Part shown: positions 28,301-36,878 of the stretch, piece by piece
How the letters are laid out: the number at the start of each line of letters is the position of its first letter
Position numbering within the stretch: the stretch's first letter is position 1
Assembly: GCA_903832665.1 (NCBI GenBank)
Contig: CAILCG010000019.1
Span: 62,001 to 126,000 of the forward strand
DNA: 64,000 bases
Origin: an uncultured Methanomicrobiales archaeon
GTDB lineage: Archaea > Halobacteriota > Methanomicrobia > Methanomicrobiales > Methanospirillaceae
Reading direction: 5' to 3'
Notes under the pieces: generated by a model
Databases searched by the model: none
Seen by the model: only the letters and a program-made list of their open reading frames with translations
What the model was told of the DNA's origin: nothing
Made by a program: the position numbers and the translations under genes

Positions 28301-28514
28301 CCCCGCAGACAAAGCCCGCCACGATCGCATGGTTGCGCTCGTCACGCAGATGCTGGAATTAAACAAAAAGTTGCAGGACGCCACGCTCGATCACGAGAAG
28401 ACGCTGCTGTCCCGGCAGGTTGAGGCGGCGGATGGGGCGATCGATAAACTGGTGTACGAGTTGTACGGGCTGACGGCAGAGGAGATTGCGATTGTGGAAG
28501 GAAGTGGGAAATGA
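25334..28514 (+). pseudogene. Type IIG restriction-modification enzyme, broken by two frameshifts and a nonsense codon
   Basis: Reassembled, this is a roughly 1,060-residue fusion of nuclease, methyltransferase and specificity domains. ATG 25334 reads MAVPETISLL, then one base is missing near 25361-25363 and the frame continues VDKYTFHRDAYIRGQ. The N-terminal domain has FDYTF with VETKK (PD-(D/E)xK-like). A missing A at about 26460 separates VFYTPQYIVE from IVKHTVGELV. The methyltransferase core has DPACGSGSFL (motif I) and IGNPPYLRI (motif IV). TAA at 28158-28160 interrupts the specificity region; the same frame continues LYWLGLLNSPLLWWFIKTTG to 28514. About 27120-28260, the target-recognition part, is much more AT-rich than the rest, suggesting domain replacement. 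As it stands it should be inactive. Confidence 0.8.
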
Positions 28515-28822
28515 AACCTGGCGAAAGAATAGCCGAACTGATCGAATCTGGAGAGATCCTCATCTCCCATCACGCCCGTATCAGGATGTTCGAGCGCAAC
28601 GTCTCTACCGATAACCTGATTTCCATAATCTCATCGGGTGAAATAATTGAAGAGTATTCCGATGATGAGCCATGTCCATCGGTCCTTATCATGGGTTTTA
28701 TCGATACAGTTGCATACCACACAGTCATCGCAATATGCGAGGATCATATGCGGGTCATCACAGTTTATATCCCGGAACAAGATAAATGGATTGAGTACCG
28801 TAGAAGGAGGAATGAACCATGA
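28511..28822 (+). CDS. DUF4258 protein, probable toxin of a YgiT-linked pair
   Basis: A 103-residue DUF4258 protein: ISHHARIRMFERNVSTDNLI, GEIIEEYSDDEPCPSVLIMG and HTVIAICEDHMRVITVYIP are the usual blocks. DUF4258 proteins are commonly paired with YgiT-type zinc-finger antitoxins and resemble BrnT/RelE-like folds. The start overlaps the end of the broken restriction gene by 4 bp, so it may originally have been carried with it. The YgiT gene follows with a 4-bp overlap. Confidence 0.8.
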   Translation: MKPGERIAELIESGEILISHHARIRMFERNVSTDNLISIISSGEIIEEYSDDEPCPSVLIMGFIDTVAYHTVIAICEDHMRVITVYIPEQDKWIEYRRRRNEP

Positions 28823-29064
28823 TTCCAGATCGTTGCAGTTTCTGTAAAGGAAAACTCCGCGAAGGAAAGACAGAGTTTATGGCGCATGCAGCCGGGGAAG
28901 TCATCGTGATCAAAGATGTACCGGCATATATCTGCGATCAGTGCGGAGAAGCATATTACACTGTCGAAATCTCCCGTAAAATTGATGAGGTTATGCAGAG
29001 CGCTCACCAGAAAAAACTGTGCATGCGCCCGCTTCCCGCCGGTGAAGTGTCATTGAATGGATAA
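28819..29064 (+). CDS. YgiT/MqsA-type zinc-finger antitoxin
   Basis: An 81-residue protein with two CxxC pairs, CSFCKGK near residues 6-12 and CDQCGEA near 39-45, followed by the YYTVEISRKIDEVM helix. This is the N-terminal zinc ribbon typical of YgiT/MqsA-family antitoxins paired with DUF4258 or MqsR toxins. The helix-turn-helix domain of full-length MqsA is absent, so this is the short form. It overlaps the DUF4258 stop by 4 bp, and a repeat block begins about 20 bases downstream. Confidence 0.82.
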   Translation: MIPDRCSFCKGKLREGKTEFMAHAAGEVIVIKDVPAYICDQCGEAYYTVEISRKIDEVMQSAHQKKLCMRPLPAGEVSLNG

Positions 29065-29488
29065 TTTTTGTGAATAAAATTTGCCAAAAATTTTTCAGGA
29101 AAATCCGGTTGAAATTTTTTCCGGGAAAATGTATGGATGAAAATTTTTCCCGGAAAAATCAGGCCGGCTAATTTTCGTTTCAGGTCAAACGCTTTCTTTT
29201 CTGAAGGCCCTGGATGGGTGACCGTTTGTACAGCCGGGTCCGGGAACATTGCGGTAGGTAGAACACTGCGACTGCCTTTGCGGGAAATGGGAAAAGGTAC
29301 AATGTACTGTGGTGAGAGCGGAATGTTTCACCGATTCCGCTGAATCCCTCCGGCTGCATGGTCTTGTGAGTTTCGTTAGGGAGAGAGAAGAGAGTTGCAT
29401 CATCACACTCCATCCCGGTATTCTAGGACCCGAACAATAGCACTGACTATATCTTGAATATCTCATCCGGACCATTTTACTAAGAAAT
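29065..29488. repeat. Intergenic stretch with AAAATTTTTCC repeat block
   Basis: About 29085-29175 consists of GAAATTTTTTCCGGGAAAA-like units related to those ending the 1.1-kb elements. TTTGTACAGCCGGGTCCGGG near 29225 matches TTTGAACAGCCGGGTCCGGG near 19229, beyond the right end of copy A. The remaining bases to 29488 show no gene; the last 80 should hold the promoter of the RPA-associated gene. Confidence 0.5.
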
Positions 29489-30274
29489 ATGGAAGGCGCA
29501 GCACGGGTCTTTGCTGGGGATTTTTCCGACTCCACCCTCTCGGTTCAGGCAAACGACGGCGAAAGCGCAGCCTGGGTCGTGACCCCCGGTGCAGCCTGGT
29601 GCCGGCTCGTGTATCTCGCAGGCGCCATCACCGAGATCGCAGATTCCGGCGATATGCTGCGATGCCGGCTGGCCGACCCCACCGGGGCATTCAACCTGGT
29701 CATCGGCGGGAAGGCTTCAGCACTGGCAGAGCAGGTCCGGGCAATTCCCGTACCGTCATTTGTCACCGTCACTGGCCGGGCCCAGCTGTACCGCCGGAAC
29801 GATCGCGTGGATCTGACAATACGTTCCGATCACGTGATGGTGGTAGACCGGGCGGTCCGGGACCAGTGGACGCTCGAGACCGCTGAAGCCACGCTTGACC
29901 GGCTCGGGAAGCTCCATGCCGCCCTCCAGGGGCAGTGTGCGGAAGAACCGGTCCTCACCGCGTACCGCCACTATGCCCACACTCCCGAACAACTCCGGGC
30001 CGTGGCCGACATGGTCGATTGCGCAGTGCGGAGCATCAAGCCTCCCGAACAGGTGGCCCCGGTCTCCTCGGGTGCGGAAGCCTCGCAGGTCTGCGAGCTC
30101 GTGATGGCAATTATAAAAAATACTCCCGGTCCCCGGGGCATTTCCGTTGAGGACGTCATCCGCCTTGCTGGCGAACAGGGCCTGGTGAAGGCCGAAGTGC
30201 TCTCGGCAATAGAAGCGCTCATTGTCGAAGATGAATGTTACCAGCCCCAGAAAGGATTTGTCAAGCTATTATGA
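29489..30274 (+). CDS. RPA-associated OB-fold protein (COG3390-like)
   Basis: A 261-residue protein with an N-terminal OB fold (WCRLVYLAGAITEIADSGDM, then CRLADPTGAFNLVIGGKAS and FVTVTGRAQLYRRNDRVDLT) and a C-terminal winged helix (GPRGISVEDVIRLAGEQGLV). This matches the archaeal RPA-associated family that accompanies single-stranded DNA-binding RPA in replication and repair. The partner RPA gene is not in the window. The stop overlaps the ATG of the phosphoesterase gene, which in turn overlaps the Lhr helicase gene, so the three form a DNA-repair-like operon. No lesion. Confidence 0.8.
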   Translation: MEGAARVFAGDFSDSTLSVQANDGESAAWVVTPGAAWCRLVYLAGAITEIADSGDMLRCRLADPTGAFNLVIGGKASALAEQVRAIPVPSFVTVTGRAQLYRRNDRVDLTIRSDHVMVVDRAVRDQWTLETAEATLDRLGKLHAALQGQCAEEPVLTAYRHYAHTPEQLRAVADMVDCAVRSIKPPEQVAPVSSGAEASQVCELVMAIIKNTPGPRGISVEDVIRLAGEQGLVKAEVLSAIEALIVEDECYQPQKGFVKLL

Positions 30275-31026
30275 AGATGGAATTTATCGGGGAGGGCCCG
30301 GCACTGATCGTTGAGGGCGAACAGCGTACGCTCGTAGTCGCGGACCTCCACTTCGGGATCGAGGCCGACCTGGATGCGCATGGCCTGCACTTCAAGAGCC
30401 GGACCAAGCGCCGGCTTGAGCGCCTTCACACGATCATCGACTCGACAAAACCGGATGGGCTCATCCTGCTGGGCGACATCAAGCACAGCATTCCCGCCCT
30501 CACGTGGCAGGAGTTTCACGAGCTGCCCAGGATTCTGGATTCCCTCCGGACCCGGTTGCCGCTCCACGTATTTCCCGGTAACCATGATATCGGCCTGGAG
30601 CGGTTCCTGCACGAAGGAGAGGCCCGGCCCAAGGACGGGGCGGTGATCGATGGCGTGGGATATCTCCACGGGCATATGATCCCCTCGCCCGAACTGGCCG
30701 GGGGCCTCATCATCATCGGGCATCACCATCCCCTGCTCTCGCTGCGGGACGAGGTTGGCTGCGCACTCCAGACTCCCGCGTACCTGCGGGCCGGGATCGA
30801 TACCGTCAGTCCCGACGGGTCCGCACCACCGGGGAAGGTGACGCCATCCCGCGTGCTCTTCGTCCCCTCCTTCAATGAGATTGCCGGCTACGACATTCTC
30901 CAGATCATAAAAAAACCATTCTCCCCGCTCTCGCGGCTGATGAACAAGGAGAATATCGAGATCATCCTGGCCGATGGGACCTACATCGGACCCCTGCGGG
31001 CGCTGATTCCTGATGAAGCAGATTGA
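30271..31026 (+). CDS. Calcineurin-like metallophosphoesterase (COG1407-like)
   Basis: A 251-residue metallophosphoesterase from ATG 30271. Metal-binding motifs are present in order: VADLHFGIE (about residues 24-32), LLGDIKH (about 67-73), FPGNHDIG (about 102-109) and IIGHHHPLL (about 149-157). This family is often encoded beside Lhr-type helicases, and a role in nucleic acid repair is suspected but unproven. The frame is open 12 codons upstream, but the ATG chosen overlaps the stop of the RPA-associated gene in a TATGA arrangement that fits coupling. The stop lies 14 bases inside the helicase gene. Confidence 0.85.
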   Translation: MKMEFIGEGPALIVEGEQRTLVVADLHFGIEADLDAHGLHFKSRTKRRLERLHTIIDSTKPDGLILLGDIKHSIPALTWQEFHELPRILDSLRTRLPLHVFPGNHDIGLERFLHEGEARPKDGAVIDGVGYLHGHMIPSPELAGGLIIIGHHHPLLSLRDEVGCALQTPAYLRAGIDTVSPDGSAPPGKVTPSRVLFVPSFNEIAGYDILQIIKKPFSPLSRLMNKENIEIILADGTYIGPLRALIPDEAD

Positions 31027-33709
31027 GTTGCTCTCGCCAAAAGTGCAGGAGTGCATCCGGAAGCGCGGGTTCACCCGGCTCTCCGATGCGCAGAGCCAGG
31101 CCATCCCCCTGATTGTTGAAGGGAACCATCTGGTTCTCATCGCACCGACCGGCACCGGCAAGACTGAGAGCGCGATGTTCCCGGTCTTTGACGGTCTCCT
31201 GTCGCTGCCGGCCGGCGGGGGGTTCAAGGCGATCTACATCACTCCGCTGCGGGCGCTGAACCGCGACATCCTCTCCCGCATGCAGTGGTGGTGCGGGGAA
31301 CTCGGGTTAACGGTCGGGGTCCGGCATGGCGATACCCCGATGGCCGAGCGGCGCAAGCAGGCGCTCCATCCCCCCGACCTCCTCATCACGACCCCCGAGA
31401 CCGTGCAGGCCCTCTTCATGGGGAAAGTTCTCCGCCAGCATCTCAAGAAGGTGAAGTACGTGATCGTGGACGAGGTCCATGAGCTGGCCGGGTCCAAGCG
31501 GGGAGCACAACTGGCGGTTGCGCTGGAACGGCTGCACGTGTATGCCGGGGAGTTCCAGCGCATCGGGCTTTCGGCAACGGTAGGAAATCCCGAGGAGATC
31601 GCCCGCTTCCTCTGCGGGGCACGCCCGTGTTCCGTGGTGCAGGTGCCGGTGGCAAAACACCTGGAGATCTCGGTCAAGTACGTTGGCGATGATTTCAAGC
31701 ACCAGACCGAGGTGCTCTCAAAGGCGCTCAAGCGCGAAGGTTCCACGCTGGTCTTTGTCAACACGCGGGTGACGGCCGAAGCGCTGGGCCACGCGCTTTT
31801 CGAGTACGGAGATGTGGAGGTGCACCACGGCTCGCTCTCGAAGGAAGTGAGGATTGATGCGGAGGAGCGTTTCAAGAAGGGCGAGATCCGGACGCTCATC
31901 TGCACATCTTCGATGGAACTGGGGATCGATATCGGCCGGGTGGACCACGTGATCCAGTTCGGCTCTCCCCGCGAAGTTGCGCGGCTGGTGCAGCGGGTTG
32001 GCCGGGCCGGGCACCAGCTCAATACCATCTCCCGCGGCACGATCTTTGCCACGGGCTTTGACGACCTGCTCGAATCGCTCGTGATCGCAAAGAAAGCGAA
32101 AGGAAACGAGATCGAGCCGGTCGTCCTTCCCCGGCAGGCTGCCGATGTGCTTGCCAACCAGGTGGCCGCGATCGCGGTCGAGTATGGCGAGATCGAACGG
32201 TCAGCGATCCTGGAGATCCTTGAACGGACCGCCCTGTATCCCCGGAGCGAAGCGCTCCTCGCGGATGTCTGCAAGCAGATGGAGGAGCACCGCCTCATCC
32301 GGAATGACGGCGGGCGTATCATCACCACGGGCCGGGCCCGGCGGTACCTCTCCAACAATCTCTCGATGATCCACGATGAACGCAAAGTGCCGGTCTTCGA
32401 TATGGTCTCGCGCCGGACCGTGGGCACGCTCGATGAGTCGTTTGTTGTCGGCTGGGTGCACACGGGAGCGGTCTTCATCACCAAGGGCCAGCTCTGGCGC
32501 GTGCTGGAGATCGCGGACGGGAAGCTCACGGTCGAGCCGGCCAAGATGGCGCTGGGGGAGCTGCCCTCCTGGGAAGGAGAACAGATCCCGGTGCCGTTCA
32601 ATGTGGCCCGGGAAGTTGGCGCCCTGCGCAGGACCCGGAAGATTTCAGAGTATGCCGCGGAAGGTGAAGGCATTGCCTTTGCCGGCGCGTTCCTCTCAGA
32701 GATGGACAAGAACCGGTCGCTGGTTCCTGACGACATGCTCATCACGCTCGAGAATACGGACGATGGCGTTGTCTGCAATGTCTGCGCCGGGCACAAGGCG
32801 AACGAAGCGCTCGGGCGGGGGCTCTCGATCCTGATCTCGGCCCGGTACGGCACCACCGTCGGGCTCGAACTCGACGCCTACCGGATGCTCCTCCGCCTGC
32901 CCTCGTCCATCCGGGCCGCGGATGTGCGAGATCTTCTCCTCTCGCTCAACCCGGCCCACATGTCGGGTATCCTGAAGCTTGCATTGAAACGCACAGCTCT
33001 TTTCAAATGGAAGCTCGTCCAGATCGCAAAGAAGTTCGGGGCCATCGATGCCGACGCGGACTACGAGAAGATCAGCATTCACCGGCTCCTCGATTTCTTT
33101 GACAACACGGTGGTCCAGCAGGAAGCCTATCGCGAGCTGCTTGCCGATTATATGGATATCGACACCGCCGCAGCAGTAGTGGACCTGGTAAAGCAGGGGA
33201 AGATCCAGGTTGCGCTGGGATCCCATTCCCTGATTGGTGCCGGAGGTCTGCTCTCATCGCGGGACCAGATTCCCCCGCCCACTGCCGATCATGCGGTGAT
33301 CGCAACGCTGAAGCGCAGGCTTGAGCAGGACGATGTGATCCTGGCCTGCATGAACTGCCGGGACTGGAAGAGCAAGACGGTGGTGTCGCGGGTGCCGGAC
33401 CAGCCCCAGTGCCCGAAATGCGGGGCACGCCTGATTGCGGCCCTCAAGCCGTTCGATGAAGAGCAGTATGCCCTGCTGAAGAAGCCGAAGAAGAATGCAG
33501 AGGAGCGTGCGATCGAACAGCGGCTGGTAAAGAATGCCAACATCGTGCTCTCCAGCGGAAAGAAGGCGATCATCGCGCTGGCGGCCCGGGGGGTCGGGCC
33601 GGAAAATGCGTCACGAATACTCGGAACCCAGGCCGATGGGGATGCGTTCTATCGTGAGATTCTCAAGGCCGAGCGGAATTTTATCCAGACGCACCGGTAC
33701 TGGTCATAA
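31013..33709 (+). CDS. Lhr-family ATP-dependent DNA/RNA helicase
   Basis: An 898-residue superfamily 2 helicase. It has a Q-motif region (FTRLSDAQSQAIP, 20-32), Walker A APTGTGK (44-50), motif II VDEVHEL near 153, SATVGNPEEI near 191, and motifs V-VI STSSMELGIDIGRVD-like and QRVGRAGHQ between about 300 and 335. A winged helix and the long Lhr-core C-terminal domain follow. A four-cysteine zinc site (CMNC with CPKC) near 779-805 is followed by a helical tail. Archaeal Lhr proteins act at replication or recombination intermediates or in RNA metabolism. It is the last gene of the RPA-associated/phosphoesterase operon; length is normal for this class and no lesion is seen. Confidence 0.9.
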   Translation: MKQIELLSPKVQECIRKRGFTRLSDAQSQAIPLIVEGNHLVLIAPTGTGKTESAMFPVFDGLLSLPAGGGFKAIYITPLRALNRDILSRMQWWCGELGLTVGVRHGDTPMAERRKQALHPPDLLITTPETVQALFMGKVLRQHLKKVKYVIVDEVHELAGSKRGAQLAVALERLHVYAGEFQRIGLSATVGNPEEIARFLCGARPCSVVQVPVAKHLEISVKYVGDDFKHQTEVLSKALKREGSTLVFVNTRVTAEALGHALFEYGDVEVHHGSLSKEVRIDAEERFKKGEIRTLICTSSMELGIDIGRVDHVIQFGSPREVARLVQRVGRAGHQLNTISRGTIFATGFDDLLESLVIAKKAKGNEIEPVVLPRQAADVLANQVAAIAVEYGEIERSAILEILERTALYPRSEALLADVCKQMEEHRLIRNDGGRIITTGRARRYLSNNLSMIHDERKVPVFDMVSRRTVGTLDESFVVGWVHTGAVFITKGQLWRVLEIADGKLTVEPAKMALGELPSWEGEQIPVPFNVAREVGALRRTRKISEYAAEGEGIAFAGAFLSEMDKNRSLVPDDMLITLENTDDGVVCNVCAGHKANEALGRGLSILISARYGTTVGLELDAYRMLLRLPSSIRAADVRDLLLSLNPAHMSGILKLALKRTALFKWKLVQIAKKFGAIDADADYEKISIHRLLDFFDNTVVQQEAYRELLADYMDIDTAAAVVDLVKQGKIQVALGSHSLIGAGGLLSSRDQIPPPTADHAVIATLKRRLEQDDVILACMNCRDWKSKTVVSRVPDQPQCPKCGARLIAALKPFDEEQYALLKKPKKNAEERAIEQRLVKNANIVLSSGKKAIIALAARGVGPENASRILGTQADGDAFYREILKAERNFIQTHRYWS

Positions 33710-33754
33710 TTAAGGCGAACCCCGAACGGACCCTGAGCGAAACCGGATCAATTT

Positions 33755-33815
33755 CAATAAAAAAACCTGCATGAAGTCAAAAACATTGCACCAGTGCAAG
33801 GAAAATTGTGCACCG
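33755..33815. repeat. Short interspersed repeat (AACCTGCATGAAGTCAAA type), copy 1
   Basis: About 60 bases beginning AAAAAACCTGCATGAAGTC and continuing with a GCACCAG-GCAA segment recur at 40577-40638 with a few substitutions. It lies between the convergent Lhr and TBP genes. Confidence 0.6.
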
Positions 33816-33895
33816 ATATTGCAATTTTTATCTGCCCGCACCTTTGCCAGAAATTTTCAAAAATTCCCGGCAAAAAAAATATTTTTCTAATCGCA

Positions 33896-34450
33896 TTACA
33901 AAATACTTTCCTGTTTCTTTTCGAGGAAATCAAGGCCCCTCTTGATATCTCCCATATTTTTTCCTCCGGTAAGGATGATCTTTCCCGAAGAGAAGAGCAA
34001 AGCGACGATCTTCGGGTCCTTGATCCGGTACACGAGGCCGGGGAACTGTTCCGGTTCGTACTCGATATTTTCAACATTGAGGGTCACGACGACCTTGTTG
34101 AGGTTGATGGATTTGCCCATATCGTAAGAGCAGACAATGTTCGTGACGGCAACCTTCGGCTCCTTGTGCGTCGCGACACCAGCTTTTTTGAGGGAGGTCA
34201 TGATAATCTTGAGACCTTCCGCGAGTGCCTCATTGTTCCGGATTCCCGTCATGACTACCTTTCCCGAAGAAAAGATCAGCGAGGCGATCTTGGGATCATC
34301 GATCCGGTACACTGCACCCGGGAACCGCTTGGTATTGAGCTCGCAGTTTTTTACCTTCTTTGAAACCTCAATCAGATCAATGGAATCTGCGATCACACCC
34401 GAGGCAACGATGTTCTCGATCTTCAGGGAGTCGTACTTTTTTTCAGCCAT
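33896..34450 (-). CDS. tbp: TATA-box-binding protein
   Basis: A 184-residue archaeal TBP, the general transcription factor that bends TATA-box DNA and recruits TFB and RNA polymerase. It consists of the two pseudo-symmetrical repeats: IENIVASGVIADSIDLIEV with FPGAVYRIDDPKIASLIF, and VTNIVCSYDMGKSINLNKV with FPGLVYRIKDPKIVALLF. The phenylalanines of the FSSGK loops that wedge into DNA are visible in each repeat. The short acidic tail found in some archaeal TBPs is absent. Upstream (34455-34495) the sequence is AT-rich and likely holds its promoter. Confidence 0.95.
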   Translation of the reverse strand: MAEKKYDSLKIENIVASGVIADSIDLIEVSKKVKNCELNTKRFPGAVYRIDDPKIASLIFSSGKVVMTGIRNNEALAEGLKIIMTSLKKAGVATHKEPKVAVTNIVCSYDMGKSINLNKVVVTLNVENIEYEPEQFPGLVYRIKDPKIVALLFSSGKIILTGGKNMGDIKRGLDFLEKKQESIL

Positions 34451-34604
34451 TAATTATTACTATAATTTGGCCTCTACTATAATACTGACGGAATATTGTT
34501 TTGTCCTTTTTCTTCTGGCAGCAGCGACGTTGATGGGCACCACCATTCGGGACCAGGAGGGAACGAATACAGGGAATTAAAAAAAACGTGGTCTGGAGAA
34601 AAGC

Positions 34605-34820
34605 ACATGAACCGATCGGGTTCGCACCCGGAGCATGGAAATCGGTGCCATGATCTGGTGTTATGATGATCCCCCGCCTCATGGCCTCTCCGAGGCACGG
34701 CGGGGCAAGGAGGTTTCCCGTATTTTGATTTTTTTTAGTTCATTGATCCGCCGCGGGGGCGCCCTTCGGGGGCGGCGGGGTTCATCATAATCTGGGGTAT
34801 GGGGGTCTCAACCCCCATCA
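34605..34820. ncRNA. Candidate structured RNA: four consecutive GC-rich hairpins
   Basis: No gene fits the 685 bases between tbp and the acyl-CoA synthetase. Within them four hairpins follow each other: (1) ACCGAT/ATCGGT at 34611-34616 and 34641-34646 enclosing CGGGT/ACCCG; (2) CCCCGCC/GGCGGGG at 34672-34678 and 34699-34705 enclosing GCCTC/GAGGC; (3) CCGCCGC/GCGGCGG at 34748-34754 and 34772-34778; (4) a perfect 8-bp stem ATGGGGGT/ACCCCCAT at 34799-34806 and 34811-34818 with loop CTCA. A T8 run lies at about 34729-34736. Strand cannot be decided. It does not resemble RNase P, SRP or rRNA that I can recognise. From 34820 to 35135 I see nothing definite. Confidence 0.4.
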
Positions 34821-35135
34821 ACATTTACGAATTTTGTTTTTCGTGAGAAATCTTTGCGAGAAATTGAGGAGTCACTCTTGGGGCCTGACACACTTCGTGC
34901 TTCCAATCCCGTTATACGGGCGCCCCCCCATAGAGCGACAACGGCATAAGGTTGCCGAGAAATTCCAGTGAGTGGTCACTCTCTTGGTACACTTAAGAAG
35001 GCTGGCAAGTAACGGAAAACCGATAATTTCTCCAGAACAAAAACGTCCCCTCTCTTTCTCCCGGGTAAATATCCGGCCCCATTTCCAAACGACAAAATTT
35101 AAACGAGAATGGCATGAAACACTCTTCCGGATTCT

Positions 35136-36718
35136 ATGGGAAAATGTGCAAGTACCAAAGAGAGCTATGAAGAGATGTGCTCCCGATTCTCTATCGAAGT
35201 GCCGGAATTCTATAATTTCGGCTTTGATGTGATCGATGCCTGGGCGAAACGGGATCGCAATAAACTCGCCATGATCTGGGTTGACCGGAATGGCGAAGAG
35301 AAGAAATACAGTTATCTTGACCTGGCCAACCTCTCCAACCAGGCCGCAAATATCCTGCTGAAATACGGGATCAACAAGGGAGACCGGGTCCTCGTCATGC
35401 TCCCCCGGATTCCTGAATGGTGGATCTTTGCCATTGCCTTGATCAAGCTGGGGGCCGTATTTGCACCCTGCCCGACGATGCTCACCTCGCGCGACATCAA
35501 GTACCGGGTCAACAAGGGAAAGTTCCGGATGATCATCACCGATCTTGAAAATGCAGAGAAAGTTGAAGAGATCTGCAATGAATGCCCCACCCTCACCACC
35601 CGCTTCCTGGCCGATGGCGAACTGCGGGGCTGGGCAAGTTTTCCCTACGAGTTGCTCTACCCGGCACCACCGGGGAGCCCAAGATGGTGCTGCACGAGCA
35701 CAGTTACCCGCTCGGGCATATTGTCACCGCACAGCTCTGGCAGGACATCAAGCACAACGACCTGCATTTCACGGTTGCCGATACCGGCTGGGCAAAATGT
35801 GCCTGGGGCAAGATCTTCGGCCAGTGGATTGAAGGAGCCTGTATCTTTGTCTATCATTTCGATGGCAAGTTCCAGGCCACCGAAGTCCTGCCGCTCCTGG
35901 AAAAATACCAGATCACGACTTTCTGCTGCCCCCCGACCATCTACCGGATGCTCATTCTCGCGGATCTCGACCGCTTCGATCTCTCGAGCCTCCGCCACTG
36001 CACCAGTGCCGGAGAACCGCTCAACCCTGAAGTGATCCGGGTCTGGAAGGAAGGCACGGGCCTTACGATCTGCGAGGGATACGGGCAGACCGAGACTGCG
36101 TGCTGTGTTGCTGCGTTTCCCAATGTCGAGCCCCGCCCCGGCTCCATGGGCAAGCCTTCCCCCGGCTGGAAGATCGCAGTGCATGACGATGACGGAAAAC
36201 CGGTAGCACCGCACGAAGAGGGAAGGCTGGGCATCAGTACCGAGCCCTGTCCTCCGGGCCTGTTCCGGGAATATATCGACAATCCCGAAGAGAACAAAAA
36301 ATCGTTCGTGAACGGCTGGTATTATACCGGCGATAAAGTCTGCGTTGATGATGACGGCTATTACTGGTTCGTGGGCCGGGACGATGATGTGATCAAGAGT
36401 TCCGGGTACCGCATCGGGCCCTTTGAAGTGGAGAGCGCGTTGATCGAACATCCCGCGGTGCAGGAAGCTGCCGTTGTAGGATCACCGGATCGTATCCGGG
36501 GACTCATTGTCAAGGCATTTGTTGTGCTCAACAAGGGTTTTGATCCTTCCGAATCCCTGGTAAAGGACATCAAATCGTATGTGAAACGCACCACCGCACC
36601 GTACAAATATCCCCGGGAGATCGAATTTGTCGCGGAGCTTCCCAAAACTATCTCCGGCAAGATCAAGCGCAATGAACTCCGCGCTGCGGAGCTACAGAAA
36701 TACTTGAACCAGAAGTAG
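35136..36718 (+). pseudogene. AMP-forming acyl-CoA synthetase, copy 1, with internal frameshifting deletion
   Basis: Related throughout to the acyl-CoA synthetase domain at 36872-38734, a medium-chain or acetyl-type ANL enzyme that activates a carboxylate through an acyl-adenylate. The first frame runs from FSIEVPEFYNFGFDVIDAW to about LRGWASFPYELLYPA, then is lost. GTTGEPKMVLHEHSYPLGHI resumes in another frame and runs to 36718 with intact GYGQTE, YTGDK and KTISGKIKRNE motifs. Against the paralogue, 85 bases are missing at about 35661-35668, exactly between two CCGGCACC-like direct repeats, consistent with slipped-strand deletion. The first residues of the phosphate-binding FTSGTTGEPK loop and about 28 residues before it are gone. 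It is almost certainly non-functional. Confidence 0.82.
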
Positions 36719-36817
36719 CAGCACCACAATAATTCTCCCTCTTTTTACCGTTCGTTATTCTTTTGCGCCGAAATTTTTCCCGCACCCTGTTGCAGAATTT
36801 TGTGAAAAGAATCCTGC

Positions 36818-36878
36818 TGGTGCAAGTAATCGCTCGAAACCCTCATCATATGCACCACTAAACAGATCTGTATGGTGC
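36818..36878. promoter_or_regulatory. Cluster of inverted TGCACCA half-sites over the RHH-acyl-CoA synthetase start
   Basis: TGGTGCA (36818-36824), TGCACCA (36851-36857) and TGGTGC (36873-36878) alternate in orientation with centre spacings of about 33 and 21 bases, close to three and two helical turns. The last half-site includes the start codon, and ACAGATCTGT, a perfect 10-bp palindrome, sits directly before it at 36862-36871. This looks like an operator for a dimeric regulator, and the gene that starts here encodes an RHH domain. Confidence 0.45.

Noticed and set aside
31234..32856. 540-codon open frame antisense to the Lhr helicase
   Set aside because: It mirrors the G/C-ending codons of a well-supported gene, is rich in Arg and Ser, has no recognisable domain and no start context.
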